DNA of 64,000 nucleotides from Mesorhizobium metallidurans STM 2683 (lineage in GTDB: Bacteria; Pseudomonadota; Alphaproteobacteria; Rhizobiales; Rhizobiaceae): NCBI RefSeq assembly GCF_000350085.1, contig NZ_CAUM01000143.1, positions 124,001 to 188,000 on the forward strand. Direction: 5' to 3'. The notes below the pieces were generated by a model. That model made no database searches and was not told where the DNA came from. It saw only the letters and a program-made list of their open reading frames with translations. The position numbers and the translations under genes were made by a program. How positions within the stretch are numbered: the first letter of the stretch is position 1; the number at the start of each line of letters is the position of its first letter. Positions 43,188 through 51,919 of the stretch are shown here, piece after piece.

Positions 43188-44659
43188 GCACCACCGAATT
43201 CAGGAATTACATAGACGGAAGCTTCGTGGACGCCGCGGCGACCTTCGACAGCATCGATCCGTCGACTGGTGCGCCATGGGCCAAAATGCCCGCGGCATCC
43301 GTGGCCGATGTCGACCGGGCCGTCGAAGCCGCTCACCATGCGCTGCGCTCCGGCCCGTGGGCGTCAATGACGGCGAGCGCGCGCGGCAAGCTCTTGGTCA
43401 AGCTCGGCGATCTTGTCGTTGCCAATGCCGATCGGCTGGCCGAACTCGAGACGCGCGATACCGGCAAGATCATCCGCGAGACCCGCGCCCAGATCGCCTA
43501 TGTCGGCGACTACTACCGCTACTATGGCGGGCTGGCGGACAAGCACGAAGGCTCGTTTGTTCCGATCGACAAGGCGGATATGGAGGTGACGATCCGGCCG
43601 GAGCCGATAGGCGTCGTTGCCGCTCTCGTGCCGTGGAATTCGCAGCTGTTCCTGTCGGCCGTCAAACTCGGCCCGGCGCTGGCAGCGGGCTGCACCGTCG
43701 TTCTAAAGGCGTCCGAGGACGGCCCGGCACCGCTGCTCGCCTTCGCCGAACTCGTGCACGAAGCCGGTTTTCCTGCCGGGACCGTGAACATCCTGACCGG
43801 CTTCGGCCACGACTGCGGACACCGCCTGACCAGCCATCCGCTCGTCGCCCGCGTCGCCTTCACCGGCGGGCCGGCGACCGCCCGGCGGATCGTCGTCAAC
43901 ACGGCGGAGAACCTCGCCTATACGACGCTCGAACTCGGCGGCAAAAGCCCGGTCGTGGTCTTTTCCGACGCCGATCTGGACAGCGCCGCCAACGCCGTGG
44001 TCGCCGGCATCTTCGCCGCCACCGGCCAAAGCTGCGTCGCCGGCTCGCGGCTGCTCATCGAGCGTTCGGTAAAGGACGAATTCCTCGACAGGCTGAAGCG
44101 GAAGGCTGAATCCATCAGGATCGGCGACCCGCAAGACCCTGCAACGGAAATGGGACCCCTAGCGACCTCGCGCCAGCGCGAACGGATCGAACGAATTGTT
44201 GCAGAAAGCCTCACCGCCGGCGGTCGCCTGATCACTGGCGGCGCGCGGCCCAAGGAAAAGACAGACGGTTTCTATTTTGCGCCGACGATCATCGAGGCAT
44301 CGGATCAGAGTCTCGTTTGTGTGCGTGAAGAACTGTTCGGCCCCGTGCTGAGCGCGCTGGCCTTCGACACCGAGGCGCAGGCGCTGTCGCTCGCCAACGA
44401 TACAGAGTTCGGGTTGGCGTCCGGCGTCTTCACCACCAATCTCGCCAGGGCGCACCGCATGGCTCGCGGTATCCGCGCCGGCGTGGTCTGGATTAACACC
44501 TACCGCGCCGTCTCGCCTCTGGTGCCATTCGGTGGCTACGGCCAGTCCGGGCTCGGCCGCGAAGGCGGTCTCGATGCCATCCGCGATTACACGCGCTCGA
44601 AATCGGTGTGGATCCGCACCTCGGACGAGCCGATCCCCGATCCCTTCGTCATGCGGTAG
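43184..44659 (+). CDS. Aldehyde dehydrogenase
   Basis: This 491-residue NAD(P)-dependent enzyme oxidises an aldehyde to an acid. Key features are the Asn region VVAALVPWNSQLFLS, the general-base Glu in YTTLELGGKSPVVVFSDA, the catalytic Cys in GQSCVAGSRLLIE and the late EELFGPVLSALAF. It starts with an ATGA overlap with the monooxygenase gene, so it is part of the same operon and probably oxidises an aldehyde formed by the preceding steps. Confidence 0.93.
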   Translation: MSTTEFRNYIDGSFVDAAATFDSIDPSTGAPWAKMPAASVADVDRAVEAAHHALRSGPWASMTASARGKLLVKLGDLVVANADRLAELETRDTGKIIRETRAQIAYVGDYYRYYGGLADKHEGSFVPIDKADMEVTIRPEPIGVVAALVPWNSQLFLSAVKLGPALAAGCTVVLKASEDGPAPLLAFAELVHEAGFPAGTVNILTGFGHDCGHRLTSHPLVARVAFTGGPATARRIVVNTAENLAYTTLELGGKSPVVVFSDADLDSAANAVVAGIFAATGQSCVAGSRLLIERSVKDEFLDRLKRKAESIRIGDPQDPATEMGPLATSRQRERIERIVAESLTAGGRLITGGARPKEKTDGFYFAPTIIEASDQSLVCVREELFGPVLSALAFDTEAQALSLANDTEFGLASGVFTTNLARAHRMARGIRAGVVWINTYRAVSPLVPFGGYGQSGLGREGGLDAIRDYTRSKSVWIRTSDEPIPDPFVMR

Positions 44660-44743
44660 GCGCCGCGGGCGAGGAATGACGGTCAGGGCGAAAACGACCC
44701 GGCCGTGAAATGCCGACAACGACAACAAACAGAGGAGAACGAC

Positions 44744-45748
44744 ATGAAACTGATCTTCGCCGGCATCCTTGCCGGACTTCTGACCACGACGGCCGCCAAG
44801 GCCGAGGACATGGTATTCACCAGCTGGGGTGGAACGACCCAGGAGGCCCAGACCAGGTCATGGGCGGAGCCTTTCACGGCCGCGTCCGGCATCAAGGTGT
44901 TGCAGGACGGCCCGACCGACTACGGCAAGCTGAAGGCCATGGTCGACGCCGGCAATGTGAGCTGGGATGTGGTCGACGTCGAGATGGATTTCGCTATCAA
45001 GGCGGCCAAGGACGGCCTGCTGGAGCCAATCGACTTCAATGCCGTGCCGAAGGCCGACCTCGACCCCCGCTTCACCACCGACCATGCGGTCGGCAGCTTC
45101 TACTATTCCTTCGTGCTCGCCTGGAACAAGGGCGCCGTTTCAGGCGAACCGGCCGGCTGGGCCGACATGTTCGACCTGAAGAAATTCCCGGGCAAGCGCA
45201 CCTTCTACAAATGGTCGGCGCCCGGCGTCATCGAAATCGCGCTGCTGGCCGACGGCGTGCCTGCCGACAAGCTCTATCCGCTTGATCTCGACCGCGCCTT
45301 CAAGAAGCTCGACACCATCAAGTCGGACATCGTCTGGTGGAGCGGCGGCGCGGAATCGCAGCAATTGATCGCTTCCGGCGAGGCAGCGTTCGGCCAGTTG
45401 TGGAACGGCCGCGTCTTTGCGCTGGAGAAAGACGGCGCCGATGTCGGCGCATCCTGGAGCCAGAACCTGACGGCCGCCGACGTTCTGGTCGTGCCGAAAG
45501 GCGCCAGGAACAAGGACGCGGCCATGAAGTTCCTGGCAGTGGCCAGCAGTGCTGCCGGCCAGGCCAAGTTCGCCGAAGCCAGCGGCTACGCGCCGATCAA
45601 CACCAAGGCCAAGGCCGAAATGCCCGCCGATGCGGTCAAGGCCCTGCCCGATGCCCATGTCGACGGGCAGATCAATCTCGACATGAACTACTGGGCCGAG
45701 CACCGCGACGAGATCGCCACGCGCTGGTATGCGTGGCAGGCGAAATAG
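44744..45748 (+). CDS. Polyamine-type ABC transporter substrate-binding protein (PotD-like)
   Basis: The 334-residue periplasmic protein has a signal peptide (KLIFAGILAGLLTTTAAKAE) and the PotD/family-1 binding fold (DMVFTSWGGTTQEAQTRSWA, WDVVDVEMDFAIKAAKDG, GSFYYSFVLAWNKGA, SDIVWWSGGAESQQLIASGE). It recruits a cationic or amino compound for the permeases encoded next. AGAGGAGAACGAC precedes the ATG. By position, the ligand should be the substrate of the monooxygenase/hydrolase enzymes. Confidence 0.9.
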   Translation: MKLIFAGILAGLLTTTAAKAEDMVFTSWGGTTQEAQTRSWAEPFTAASGIKVLQDGPTDYGKLKAMVDAGNVSWDVVDVEMDFAIKAAKDGLLEPIDFNAVPKADLDPRFTTDHAVGSFYYSFVLAWNKGAVSGEPAGWADMFDLKKFPGKRTFYKWSAPGVIEIALLADGVPADKLYPLDLDRAFKKLDTIKSDIVWWSGGAESQQLIASGEAAFGQLWNGRVFALEKDGADVGASWSQNLTAADVLVVPKGARNKDAAMKFLAVASSAAGQAKFAEASGYAPINTKAKAEMPADAVKALPDAHVDGQINLDMNYWAEHRDEIATRWYAWQAK

Positions 45749-45848
45749 AGCAATTCCAGGAAAAGTGTGAAACGGTTTTCCGTCCGGAATTGCGTCAAAA
45801 CAAAGAGATAGAGCGGCTCTGCGTTTCCGTGAAACGATGAACCGCTCT
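45747..45848 (+). repeat. ~102 bp palindromic intergenic element, copy 3
   Basis: The element forms a long stem: GCAATTCC with GGAATTGC, and GGAAAA with TTTTCC, around GTGTGAAACGG. It continues to GTTTCCGTGAAACGATGAACC. A near-identical copy in inverted orientation lies at 63101-63203, with only about seven differences. The element lies between the binding-protein and permease genes, where its hairpins may affect mRNA stability. Confidence 0.85.
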
Positions 45849-45870
45849 AGCGCCAGCCATTCCATGACAA

Positions 45871-45899
45871 GGAGCGGGACGGCATGCTCGTCCCGCTCC
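45871..45899 (+). promoter_or_regulatory. Perfect 10-bp hairpin over a possible start codon
   Basis: GGAGCGGGAC (45871-45880) pairs exactly with GTCCCGCTCC (45890-45899); the loop holds ATG 45884, the upstream start candidate of the permease gene, and the stem covers its AAGGAG site. It could hide that start, or protect or end the binding-protein mRNA. Confidence 0.6.
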
Positions 45900-45916
45900 G
45901 CAACCAAGGTGTCGCC

Positions 45917-46777
45917 ATGTCGGTGGAAACGCAGCGGAGCATCGCAACAATGCGTATGCCGGGAGGCCTCGGCGGCCTGCTGCCGGCGCTGATCCTGATC
46001 GGGCTGTTCTTTGTCGTCCCGGTGTTGGCGCTTCTGCTGCGCAGCGTCACCGACCCTGCCCCCGGCCTGCAGAATTATGCAGCCCTTCTGGGCGACGGCA
46101 CCTATGCGCGGGTGTTCTTCAACACCTTCCTGGTCGCCGCGGTCGTGACCATCGTCACCATACTCGTCGCCTTCCCGGTCGCCTGGATGCTAGCGATCAT
46201 GCCGCCGGCGCTCGCCTCGATCGTCTTCGGCATCATCATCCTGTCGATGTGGACCAATCTCTTGACCCGCACCTATGCCTGGATGGTGCTGCTGCAGCGC
46301 ACCGGCGTCATCAACCGGGCGCTGATGGCGACAGGTGTCATCGACCAGCCGCTGCCTCTCATCAACAACCTCACCGGCGTCACCATCGGCATGGTCTACA
46401 TCATGCTGCCCTTCATGATCCTGCCGCTGGTCGGCACCTTGCGGGCAATCGATCCGATGACGCTTCGCGCCGCGGCACTTTGTGGCGCAAGCCCTTTCCA
46501 GGCCTTCCGCCGCATTCTGTTGCCGCTCTCGCTTCCCGGCGTCGCCGCCGGTGGCCTGATGGTGTTCGTCATGTCGCTCGGTTATTTCGTCACGCCCGCG
46601 CTGCTTGGTGGCACCGCGAACATGATGCTTGCCGAAATGATCGCGCAGATGATCCAGTCGCTGCTCAATTGGGGGCTGGGCAGCGCCGCCGCCTTCATCC
46701 TGCTCGTCGTCACCATGGCGCTCTACGCGCTGCAACTGCGCCTCGTCGGCGCCAGACGCGCGACGGGAGGCGTCTGA
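45917..46777 (+). CDS. Polyamine-type ABC permease (PotB-like)
   Basis: This inner-membrane protein is one of two channel subunits. It has about six spans and the EAA-type loop (TLRAIDPMTLRAAALCGASPFQ, then FRRILLPLSLPG), with PALILIGLFFVVPVLALLLR near the start and GYFVTPALLGGTANMMLAEM later. I prefer ATG 45917 (286 residues), because the alternative ATG at 45884 lies in a hairpin loop; that one would give 297 residues and has a better Shine-Dalgarno. The gene directly precedes the second permease gene. Confidence 0.88.
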   Translation: MSVETQRSIATMRMPGGLGGLLPALILIGLFFVVPVLALLLRSVTDPAPGLQNYAALLGDGTYARVFFNTFLVAAVVTIVTILVAFPVAWMLAIMPPALASIVFGIIILSMWTNLLTRTYAWMVLLQRTGVINRALMATGVIDQPLPLINNLTGVTIGMVYIMLPFMILPLVGTLRAIDPMTLRAAALCGASPFQAFRRILLPLSLPGVAAGGLMVFVMSLGYFVTPALLGGTANMMLAEMIAQMIQSLLNWGLGSAAAFILLVVTMALYALQLRLVGARRATGGV

Positions 46778-46778
46778 G

Positions 46779-47579
46779 ATGCTGCTCGACTATGACCGCA
46801 TGGGATGGCTGAAAGTCGCGCTGCTTGGCTTCACAGCGCTCGTCGCCGCCTTCCTGCTGCTGCCGGTGGTCTTCATCGTGCTGCTCTCGTTCGGCTCGTC
46901 GCGCTGGCTGGCCTTTCCGCCGCCCGGCTGGACGCTCAAATGGTATCAGGAGCTTTTCGCCGATCCGTCATGGCTCGAAGCAGCACTCACCAGCGCCAGG
47001 ATCGCCACCATGACAGCGCTGCTTGCCGTCCTGATCGGCATTCTTGCCTCCTTCGCGCTGGTTCGCGGACGTTTTCGCGGGCGCGAAATCCTGCGTGGCC
47101 TGCTGCTGACGCCGATGGTGTTGCCGGTCGTGGTCTTCGCCATCGCCATCTATGCATTCTTCCTTCGCCTTGGTCTCGGCGGCACCACCATCGGCTTCGT
47201 CATCGCCCACACCGTCCTTGCCCTGCCCTTCGCCATCATCCCGATCGCCACGGCGCTCGAAGGCTTCGACAAGTCGATCGAGGACGCTGCCATCGTCTGC
47301 GGCGCCAGCCCGCTCGAAGCCAAGCTCAGGATCACCTTGCCGTCGATCCGGATCGGCATCTTCTCCGCCGCGATCTTTTCCTTCCTCGCATCGTGGGACG
47401 AGGTTGTCGTGGCGATCTTCATGGCCAGTCCCACCTTGCAGACCTTGCCCGTCAAGATCTGGGGCAGCCTCAGGGCCGACCTCAGCCCGGTGATCGCCGC
47501 GGCCTCCAGCCTGCTGGTCGGTTTGACGCTTGCCCTGATGATCGTGACGGCACTGCTGCGCCGAAGGTTCCAGACATGA
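46779..47579 (+). CDS. Polyamine-type ABC permease (PotC-like)
   Basis: The 266-residue inner-membrane protein is the second channel subunit. It has the usual N-terminal span (LLGFTALVAAFLLLPVVFIV), GLLLTPMVLPVVVFAIAIY, and the cytoplasmic loop that contacts the ATPase (SIEDAAIVCGASPLEAKLRI, TLPSIRIGIFSAAIFSFLAS). It starts one base after the first permease and overlaps the ATPase gene by four bases. Confidence 0.9.
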   Translation: MLLDYDRMGWLKVALLGFTALVAAFLLLPVVFIVLLSFGSSRWLAFPPPGWTLKWYQELFADPSWLEAALTSARIATMTALLAVLIGILASFALVRGRFRGREILRGLLLTPMVLPVVVFAIAIYAFFLRLGLGGTTIGFVIAHTVLALPFAIIPIATALEGFDKSIEDAAIVCGASPLEAKLRITLPSIRIGIFSAAIFSFLASWDEVVVAIFMASPTLQTLPVKIWGSLRADLSPVIAAASSLLVGLTLALMIVTALLRRRFQT

Positions 47580-48652
47580 CCCAGCCCTTCCTCTCCATAC
47601 GCAAATTGCGCAAGGCGTTCGGCGCCTTCACGGCCGTGCACGATGTGACGCTGGATATCCCCAGGGGCGAGTTCCTGACCTTCCTCGGCCCATCGGGTTC
47701 GGGAAAGTCGACGACGCTCTATGCGATCGCCGGATTCCAGGACCCGAGTTCAGGCGATGTCCTGCTGGAAGGCAAGTCGCTGCTCGCGGTGCCGCCGCAT
47801 AAACGCAACATCGGCATGGTCTTCCAGCGCTACACGCTGTTTCCGCATCTGAGCGTCGCCGAAAACGTCGCCTTTCCGCTTCGCGTTCGTCGCCGTCCCG
47901 AAGCCGAGGTCAAGCGCAAGGTCGCCGACATGCTTGGCCTTGTCAGGCTCGAAAGCTTCGCCGAAAGGCTACCGGGCGCGCTGTCAGGCGGCCAGCAGCA
48001 GCGCGTCGCACTTGCCCGCGCGCTGGCCTACGACCCGCCGATCCTTTTGATGGACGAGCCGCTGTCGGCGCTCGACAAGAAATTGCGCGAGGAGATCCAG
48101 GCCGAAATCCGCCGCATCCATCGCGAGACCGGCGTCACCATTCTCTACGTCACCCACGATCAGGAAGAGGCGCTGCATCTGTCGGACCGGATCGCCCTGT
48201 TCAGGGACGGCCGCATCGAGCAGACCGGCACCGGCGAGGACCTGTATCTGCGGCCGGCGACCGATTTCGTCGCAGGCTTCATCGGCAATTCGAACTTTCT
48301 GGCCGCCGAACATCTGGAAACCGTCGGCGGTGCGGCAACCATCCGTCTCGGCGACGGCTCGCTCGTTTCAGGCATAAGCGCCAACGGCAGCTTCGAACGG
48401 GGACAAAAGACCAGGCTGATGATCCGACCGGAAGCGTTTCGTCTCGAGCGCGGCCCGACAAGCGCGGAACTCGCCGTTGAGATCGTCGATGTTGCCTTCT
48501 ACGGCGAGCGCCGGCGGATCGTTGCGCGCACCGCCGCCGGACAGGAGATCGACATCAGGCCGACTTCAGCCGCCATGGCGTCGCAAGATGCAGCGCCGCG
48601 CCACAGGCAGGTCTTTTTCGATCCGGGCGCCGCCTTCCTCTTTCCGGCCTAG
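47576..48652 (+). CDS. Polyamine-type ABC transporter ATP-binding protein (PotA-like)
   Basis: The 358-residue ATPase drives the PotBC-like permeases. It shows Walker A LGPSGSGKSTTLYAI, Q-loop MVFQRYTLFPH, signature LSGGQQQRVALARAL, Walker B ILLMDEPLSALDKKL and H-loop YVTHDQEEAL, followed by a C-terminal TOBE-type regulatory domain (RLMIRPEAFRLERG). ATG 47576 overlaps the permease stop (ATGA). It is the last gene of the block that began at 39747. Confidence 0.92.
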   Translation: MTQPFLSIRKLRKAFGAFTAVHDVTLDIPRGEFLTFLGPSGSGKSTTLYAIAGFQDPSSGDVLLEGKSLLAVPPHKRNIGMVFQRYTLFPHLSVAENVAFPLRVRRRPEAEVKRKVADMLGLVRLESFAERLPGALSGGQQQRVALARALAYDPPILLMDEPLSALDKKLREEIQAEIRRIHRETGVTILYVTHDQEEALHLSDRIALFRDGRIEQTGTGEDLYLRPATDFVAGFIGNSNFLAAEHLETVGGAATIRLGDGSLVSGISANGSFERGQKTRLMIRPEAFRLERGPTSAELAVEIVDVAFYGERRRIVARTAAGQEIDIRPTSAAMASQDAAPRHRQVFFDPGAAFLFPA

Positions 48653-48678
48653 TCGACAGCGACGGCACGCTGAAGAGT

Positions 48679-49677
48679 TTACATGCGCGCGCCGTTTTGC
48701 CTGTCGAAGATGTGGACCCGGCGCGGGTCGATCTTCAGCCTTACTTCTTCACCGGGGCGGACGGTGAGTCGGTCCTTGACAATGGCGTCAATAGGATCCT
48801 CGCCAAACTTGGCGAAGATCTGCGTCTCGGAGCCGGTCGGCTCCAGTACCGAAACCGTTGCCGGCAAGCCGTCGGGCGCGATGTCGATATGCTCGGGGCG
48901 TATGCCGTAGATGGCGGGCTGGCCATCCTGGGCGCGGCCCGCCTCGACCGGCAGCACGGATCCGGTATCCGACACAAAGACCTGCCTGCCGTCCTTCGAA
49001 CCGATCTTGCCCTTGATGAAATTCATCGCCGGCGAGCCGATGAAACCGGCGACGAAGACATTGCCCGGATTGTCGTAGAGATCGAGCGGTGCGCCGACCT
49101 GCTCCACCTTGCCGTCCCGCATCACCACGATCTTGTCGGCCATCGTCATCGCCTCGATCTGATCGTGGGTGACATAGACGATCGTCGTGCCGAGGCGCTG
49201 ATGCAATTCCTTGATCTCGACCCGCATCGCGACACGCAGCTTGGCGTCGAGATTGGACAGCGGCTCGTCGAACAGGAAGACCTGCGGGTCGCGCACGATG
49301 GCGCGCCCCATGGCCACACGCTGGCGCTGACCGCCGGACAGCTGTTTGGGAAACCGGTCGAGCAGCTTGCCGAGATCGAGGATTTCGGCCGCCTTCTTCA
49401 CCTTGGCTTCGATCTCGGCCTTCGGCCTGCCCTTGATCTTGAGCGAGAAGCCCATGTTGTCGGCGACGTTCTTGTGCGGATAGAGCGCATAGTTCTGGAA
49501 CACCATCGCTATGTCGCGGTCTTTCGGCAGGACATCGTTCACCACCCGGCCGCCAATGCTGATCTCGCCGCCCGATATGGCTTCGAGACCGGCGATCATG
49601 CGCAGCAAAGTGGATTTGCCACAGCCCGACGGGCCGACGAGGATGACGAACTCGCCATCGGCGATATCGACATTCAC
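48679..49677 (-). CDS. Polyol/sugar ABC ATP-binding protein (MalK/UgpC type), N-terminus frameshifted
   Basis: The open frame contains Walker A LVGPSGCGKSTLLRMIAG, Q-loop MVFQNYALYPHKNV, signature LSGGQRQRVAMGRAI, Walker B VFLFDEPLSNLDAKLR, H-loop YVTHDQIEAM and the regulatory domain. The normal first 25 residues are encoded upstream to 49739 (TTG-GCT-GAA-GTC-ACC-GTC, then NIVKRYGSVQVIHGVNVD), but one A is missing near 49718, where AGAAC replaces the expected AGAAAC. As written, translation from GTG 49677 lacks the first beta strand and A-loop Tyr. Either the gene is inactive or a base was lost in sequencing. It is the last gene of the leftward hexitol operon. Confidence 0.85.
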   Translation of the reverse strand: MNVDIADGEFVILVGPSGCGKSTLLRMIAGLEAISGGEISIGGRVVNDVLPKDRDIAMVFQNYALYPHKNVADNMGFSLKIKGRPKAEIEAKVKKAAEILDLGKLLDRFPKQLSGGQRQRVAMGRAIVRDPQVFLFDEPLSNLDAKLRVAMRVEIKELHQRLGTTIVYVTHDQIEAMTMADKIVVMRDGKVEQVGAPLDLYDNPGNVFVAGFIGSPAMNFIKGKIGSKDGRQVFVSDTGSVLPVEAGRAQDGQPAIYGIRPEHIDIAPDGLPATVSVLEPTGSETQIFAKFGEDPIDAIVKDRLTVRPGEEVRLKIDPRRVHIFDRQNGARM

Positions 49678-49751
49678 ACCGTGAATGACCTGGACGCTTC
49701 CATAACGCTTGACGATGTTCTGACGGTGACTTCAGCCAACTCGCATCCCCT

Positions 49752-50795
49752 TCATTGCGGCAAGGCAATCTGCATCTTCACTTCGCCTTTTGGGGCGGAT
49801 GCGGCGATTTCAAACGCTCGAACGCTGTCCTCGAACTCGAACGTGCGCGTGATCAGCGGCTTCACGTCGATCGCTCCCGAAGACAGCATGGCAACGCAGC
49901 GCGGAAAAACATGCGCGTAGCGGAACACGTGCTCGACGCGCGCTTCGCGCACCATCGCCTTGCCGACATCGTAGTTGATGTCATGCATCTGCACGCCGAT
50001 GAACACCACCCGGCCAGCAGGACAGAGCGGATCGAAAATACCTTCCGCGGCGCGTGGGCTGCCCGAGCATTCGAACACGATCTCCACGCCCCAGCCATCG
50101 GTTGCGGCGAGAATTTCCTTGGCCACATCCTGACGCGCGACATTGATCGGCGTGATGGCGCCGAGTTTCGCCGCGAGCTCGAGCTTGGTGTCGTCGATAT
50201 CAGATACGAAGACTCGCGCGCAGCCTGCCGCCAGCGCCGACAGCGCCGTGACCAGACCGATCGGCCCCGCGCCCATGACCAGAGCGACGTCGCCCGGTTT
50301 CACCTGCGCCTTGGTGGCGGCATGGACGCCGACGGCGAGTGGCTCGACCATGGCCGCCTCCGCGAACGAGACGTTGTCGGAGAGCTTGAAGGTGAAATTC
50401 TCCGGATGGACAACGGTCGGCCGCAGAACGCCGTGGATCGGCGGCGTCGCCCAGAAGCGAACCGCCGGATCGACATTGTACAGGCCCATGCGCGTCGCAC
50501 GGCTGTTCGGGTCGGGAATGCCCGGCTCCATGCACACCCGGTCGCCGACCTTCAGCGACGTCACCTCGGCGCCTGTCTCCACGACGATGCCTGACGCCTC
50601 ATGGCCAAGGATCATCGGCGCCTTCACCTGGAAGATGCCGGCACCGCCATGGGTATAGTAGTGCACATCCGAGCCGCAGATGCCGACGGTGTGCAATTTG
50701 ATGCGCACGTCGCGAACGCCGAGCACCTCCTCGCGCTCGATCGGGAAATCCCGCAGCGACAGTTTCATCTTTTCTTCCAGCACCAATGACTTCAT
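49752..50795 (-). CDS. Zinc-dependent polyol dehydrogenase (xylitol/altritol dehydrogenase-like)
   Basis: The 347-residue medium-chain dehydrogenase oxidises a sugar alcohol with NAD. The catalytic-zinc region (TVGICGSDVHYYTHGG, LGHEASGIVVETG) and cofactor fold (ALVMGAGPIGLVTALSAL) are intact. The structural-zinc loop has no Cys and reads EPGIPDPNSRATRMGLYNVD, as in xylitol-dehydrogenase-type members. In Agrobacterium an enzyme of this Pfam group (PF00107) oxidises D-altritol to D-tagatose beside a PfkB kinase and a PF08013 protein, as here. The start is ATG 50795. I infer the same or a similar hexitol substrate. Confidence 0.88.
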   Translation of the reverse strand: MKSLVLEEKMKLSLRDFPIEREEVLGVRDVRIKLHTVGICGSDVHYYTHGGAGIFQVKAPMILGHEASGIVVETGAEVTSLKVGDRVCMEPGIPDPNSRATRMGLYNVDPAVRFWATPPIHGVLRPTVVHPENFTFKLSDNVSFAEAAMVEPLAVGVHAATKAQVKPGDVALVMGAGPIGLVTALSALAAGCARVFVSDIDDTKLELAAKLGAITPINVARQDVAKEILAATDGWGVEIVFECSGSPRAAEGIFDPLCPAGRVVFIGVQMHDINYDVGKAMVREARVEHVFRYAHVFPRCVAMLSSGAIDVKPLITRTFEFEDSVRAFEIAASAPKGEVKMQIALPQ

Positions 50796-50838
50796 GAGCC
50801 TGCTTCCCGTCCTCTTCTCTCTCGATCGTCGTTGCGCG

Positions 50839-51078
50839 CTAGCCACGCCAAACGATCAACGCACCCAATGCGATCGCCAGGACATGACAAACCGACAACG
50901 GTATCGATTGTTCGAGGAACCTCATCCAGAACAGTTCGAGCGCAACGAACAGATAGATGGCCACAAAAACCCGGTCGAACCAGTTGGTAACGATCGGCAG
51001 GAAACCGGTGCGTTGCGGGCTCGCAATGATGGTGCTGGCTTCGTCATCCACTGCATCGAGATCGACCATGTGCTCCAT
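50839..51078 (-). CDS. Small membrane protein of the hexitol operon
   Basis: The 79-residue protein has a polar start (MVDLDAVDDEASTIIASP) followed by two hydrophobic stretches (VFVAIYLFVALELFWMRFL and VCHVLAIALGALIVW), so it likely spans the inner membrane twice. It lies four bases after the second permease gene and inside the transporter operon, which suggests an accessory role to the importer. I do not recognise a named family. Confidence 0.7.
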   Translation of the reverse strand: MEHMVDLDAVDDEASTIIASPQRTGFLPIVTNWFDRVFVAIYLFVALELFWMRFLEQSIPLSVCHVLAIALGALIVWRG

Positions 51079-51082
51079 GGAG

Positions 51083-51919
51083 CTACTCCTTGACCGCGCC
51101 GAAGGTCAGACCGGCCACAATGTGCCGCTGGACGACCGAGAAGATCAACAGGGCCGGGATAAGCGTGATGATCGCGATGGACGCCATCGTGCCCCATTCG
51201 GTCCCGGTCGTGGTGACATATTCCGACAGGCCGGTGGTGATGGTGCGCGCATTGAAGCTGGTCAGCGTCGCTGCGAGCAGGAACTCGTTCCAGGCGAACA
51301 CCCAGGTCAGGATCAGGGTGACGGCAAGGCCTGGCCGCGCAAGCGGAAAGATCACTTCGCGGATCACTTGCCACGTCGTGGCACCGTCGACTGTAGCTGC
51401 CTCGTCCAATTCCTTGGGAATTGCATCGATCGTCGGCCTCAGCGTCCAGATGGCGAAAGGCAGGTTGAACGTACAGTAGAGCAGGATCATACCCGTGCGC
51501 GTGTCGTAAAGCTTCCACTCCCCTATGACGAAGACCTGCGTGAAGAGCAGGAAGAAGGGCAGCAGGAACACGGCGGCCGGCGCCATGCGGTTGGTGATCG
51601 TCCAGAAGAAGATGTTCTCCTTTCCCGGCAGATCGAAGCGCGACAGCGCATAGCAGGCCATGAACGCCAGAACGGTCACCAGCACCGCATTGCCGGTCGA
51701 GATCACGATGGAGTTGAACATGTAGCGGCGCAACGTGTCGTCGCCGAGAACCTTGACGTAGTTCTTCCAGTATACGGTATCGAGCAGCACGCTGGGGGTG
51801 GTGAACAGCTCGACGGCCGGCTTTACCGAGATCACGAACAGCCAATAGATCGGAAACAGGGTCACCAGGCTGAGCAAGGTCCACAGCAGTATCGAAAGAA
51901 TGGGGCGGTTGGCGCGCAT
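51083..51919 (-). CDS. Polyol/sugar ABC permease (MalG-like)
   Basis: The 278-residue inner-membrane protein has the MalG pattern: ILSILLWTLLSLVTLFPIYW, FNSIVISTGNAVLVTVLAF, ALSRFDLPGK, and the ATPase-contact loop IDAIPKELDEAATVDGATTW, ending in HIVAGLTFGAVKE. Its start codon overlaps the stop of the first permease (TGATG). It pairs with the MalF-like subunit to form the channel. Confidence 0.92.
   Translation of the reverse strand: MRANRPILSILLWTLLSLVTLFPIYWLFVISVKPAVELFTTPSVLLDTVYWKNYVKVLGDDTLRRYMFNSIVISTGNAVLVTVLAFMACYALSRFDLPGKENIFFWTITNRMAPAAVFLLPFFLLFTQVFVIGEWKLYDTRTGMILLYCTFNLPFAIWTLRPTIDAIPKELDEAATVDGATTWQVIREVIFPLARPGLAVTLILTWVFAWNEFLLAATLTSFNARTITTGLSEYVTTTGTEWGTMASIAIITLIPALLIFSVVQRHIVAGLTFGAVKE

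Noticed and set aside
48697..49920. A 407-codon open frame on the plus strand
   Set aside because: It mirrors the MalK-type ATPase and has no recognisable domain.
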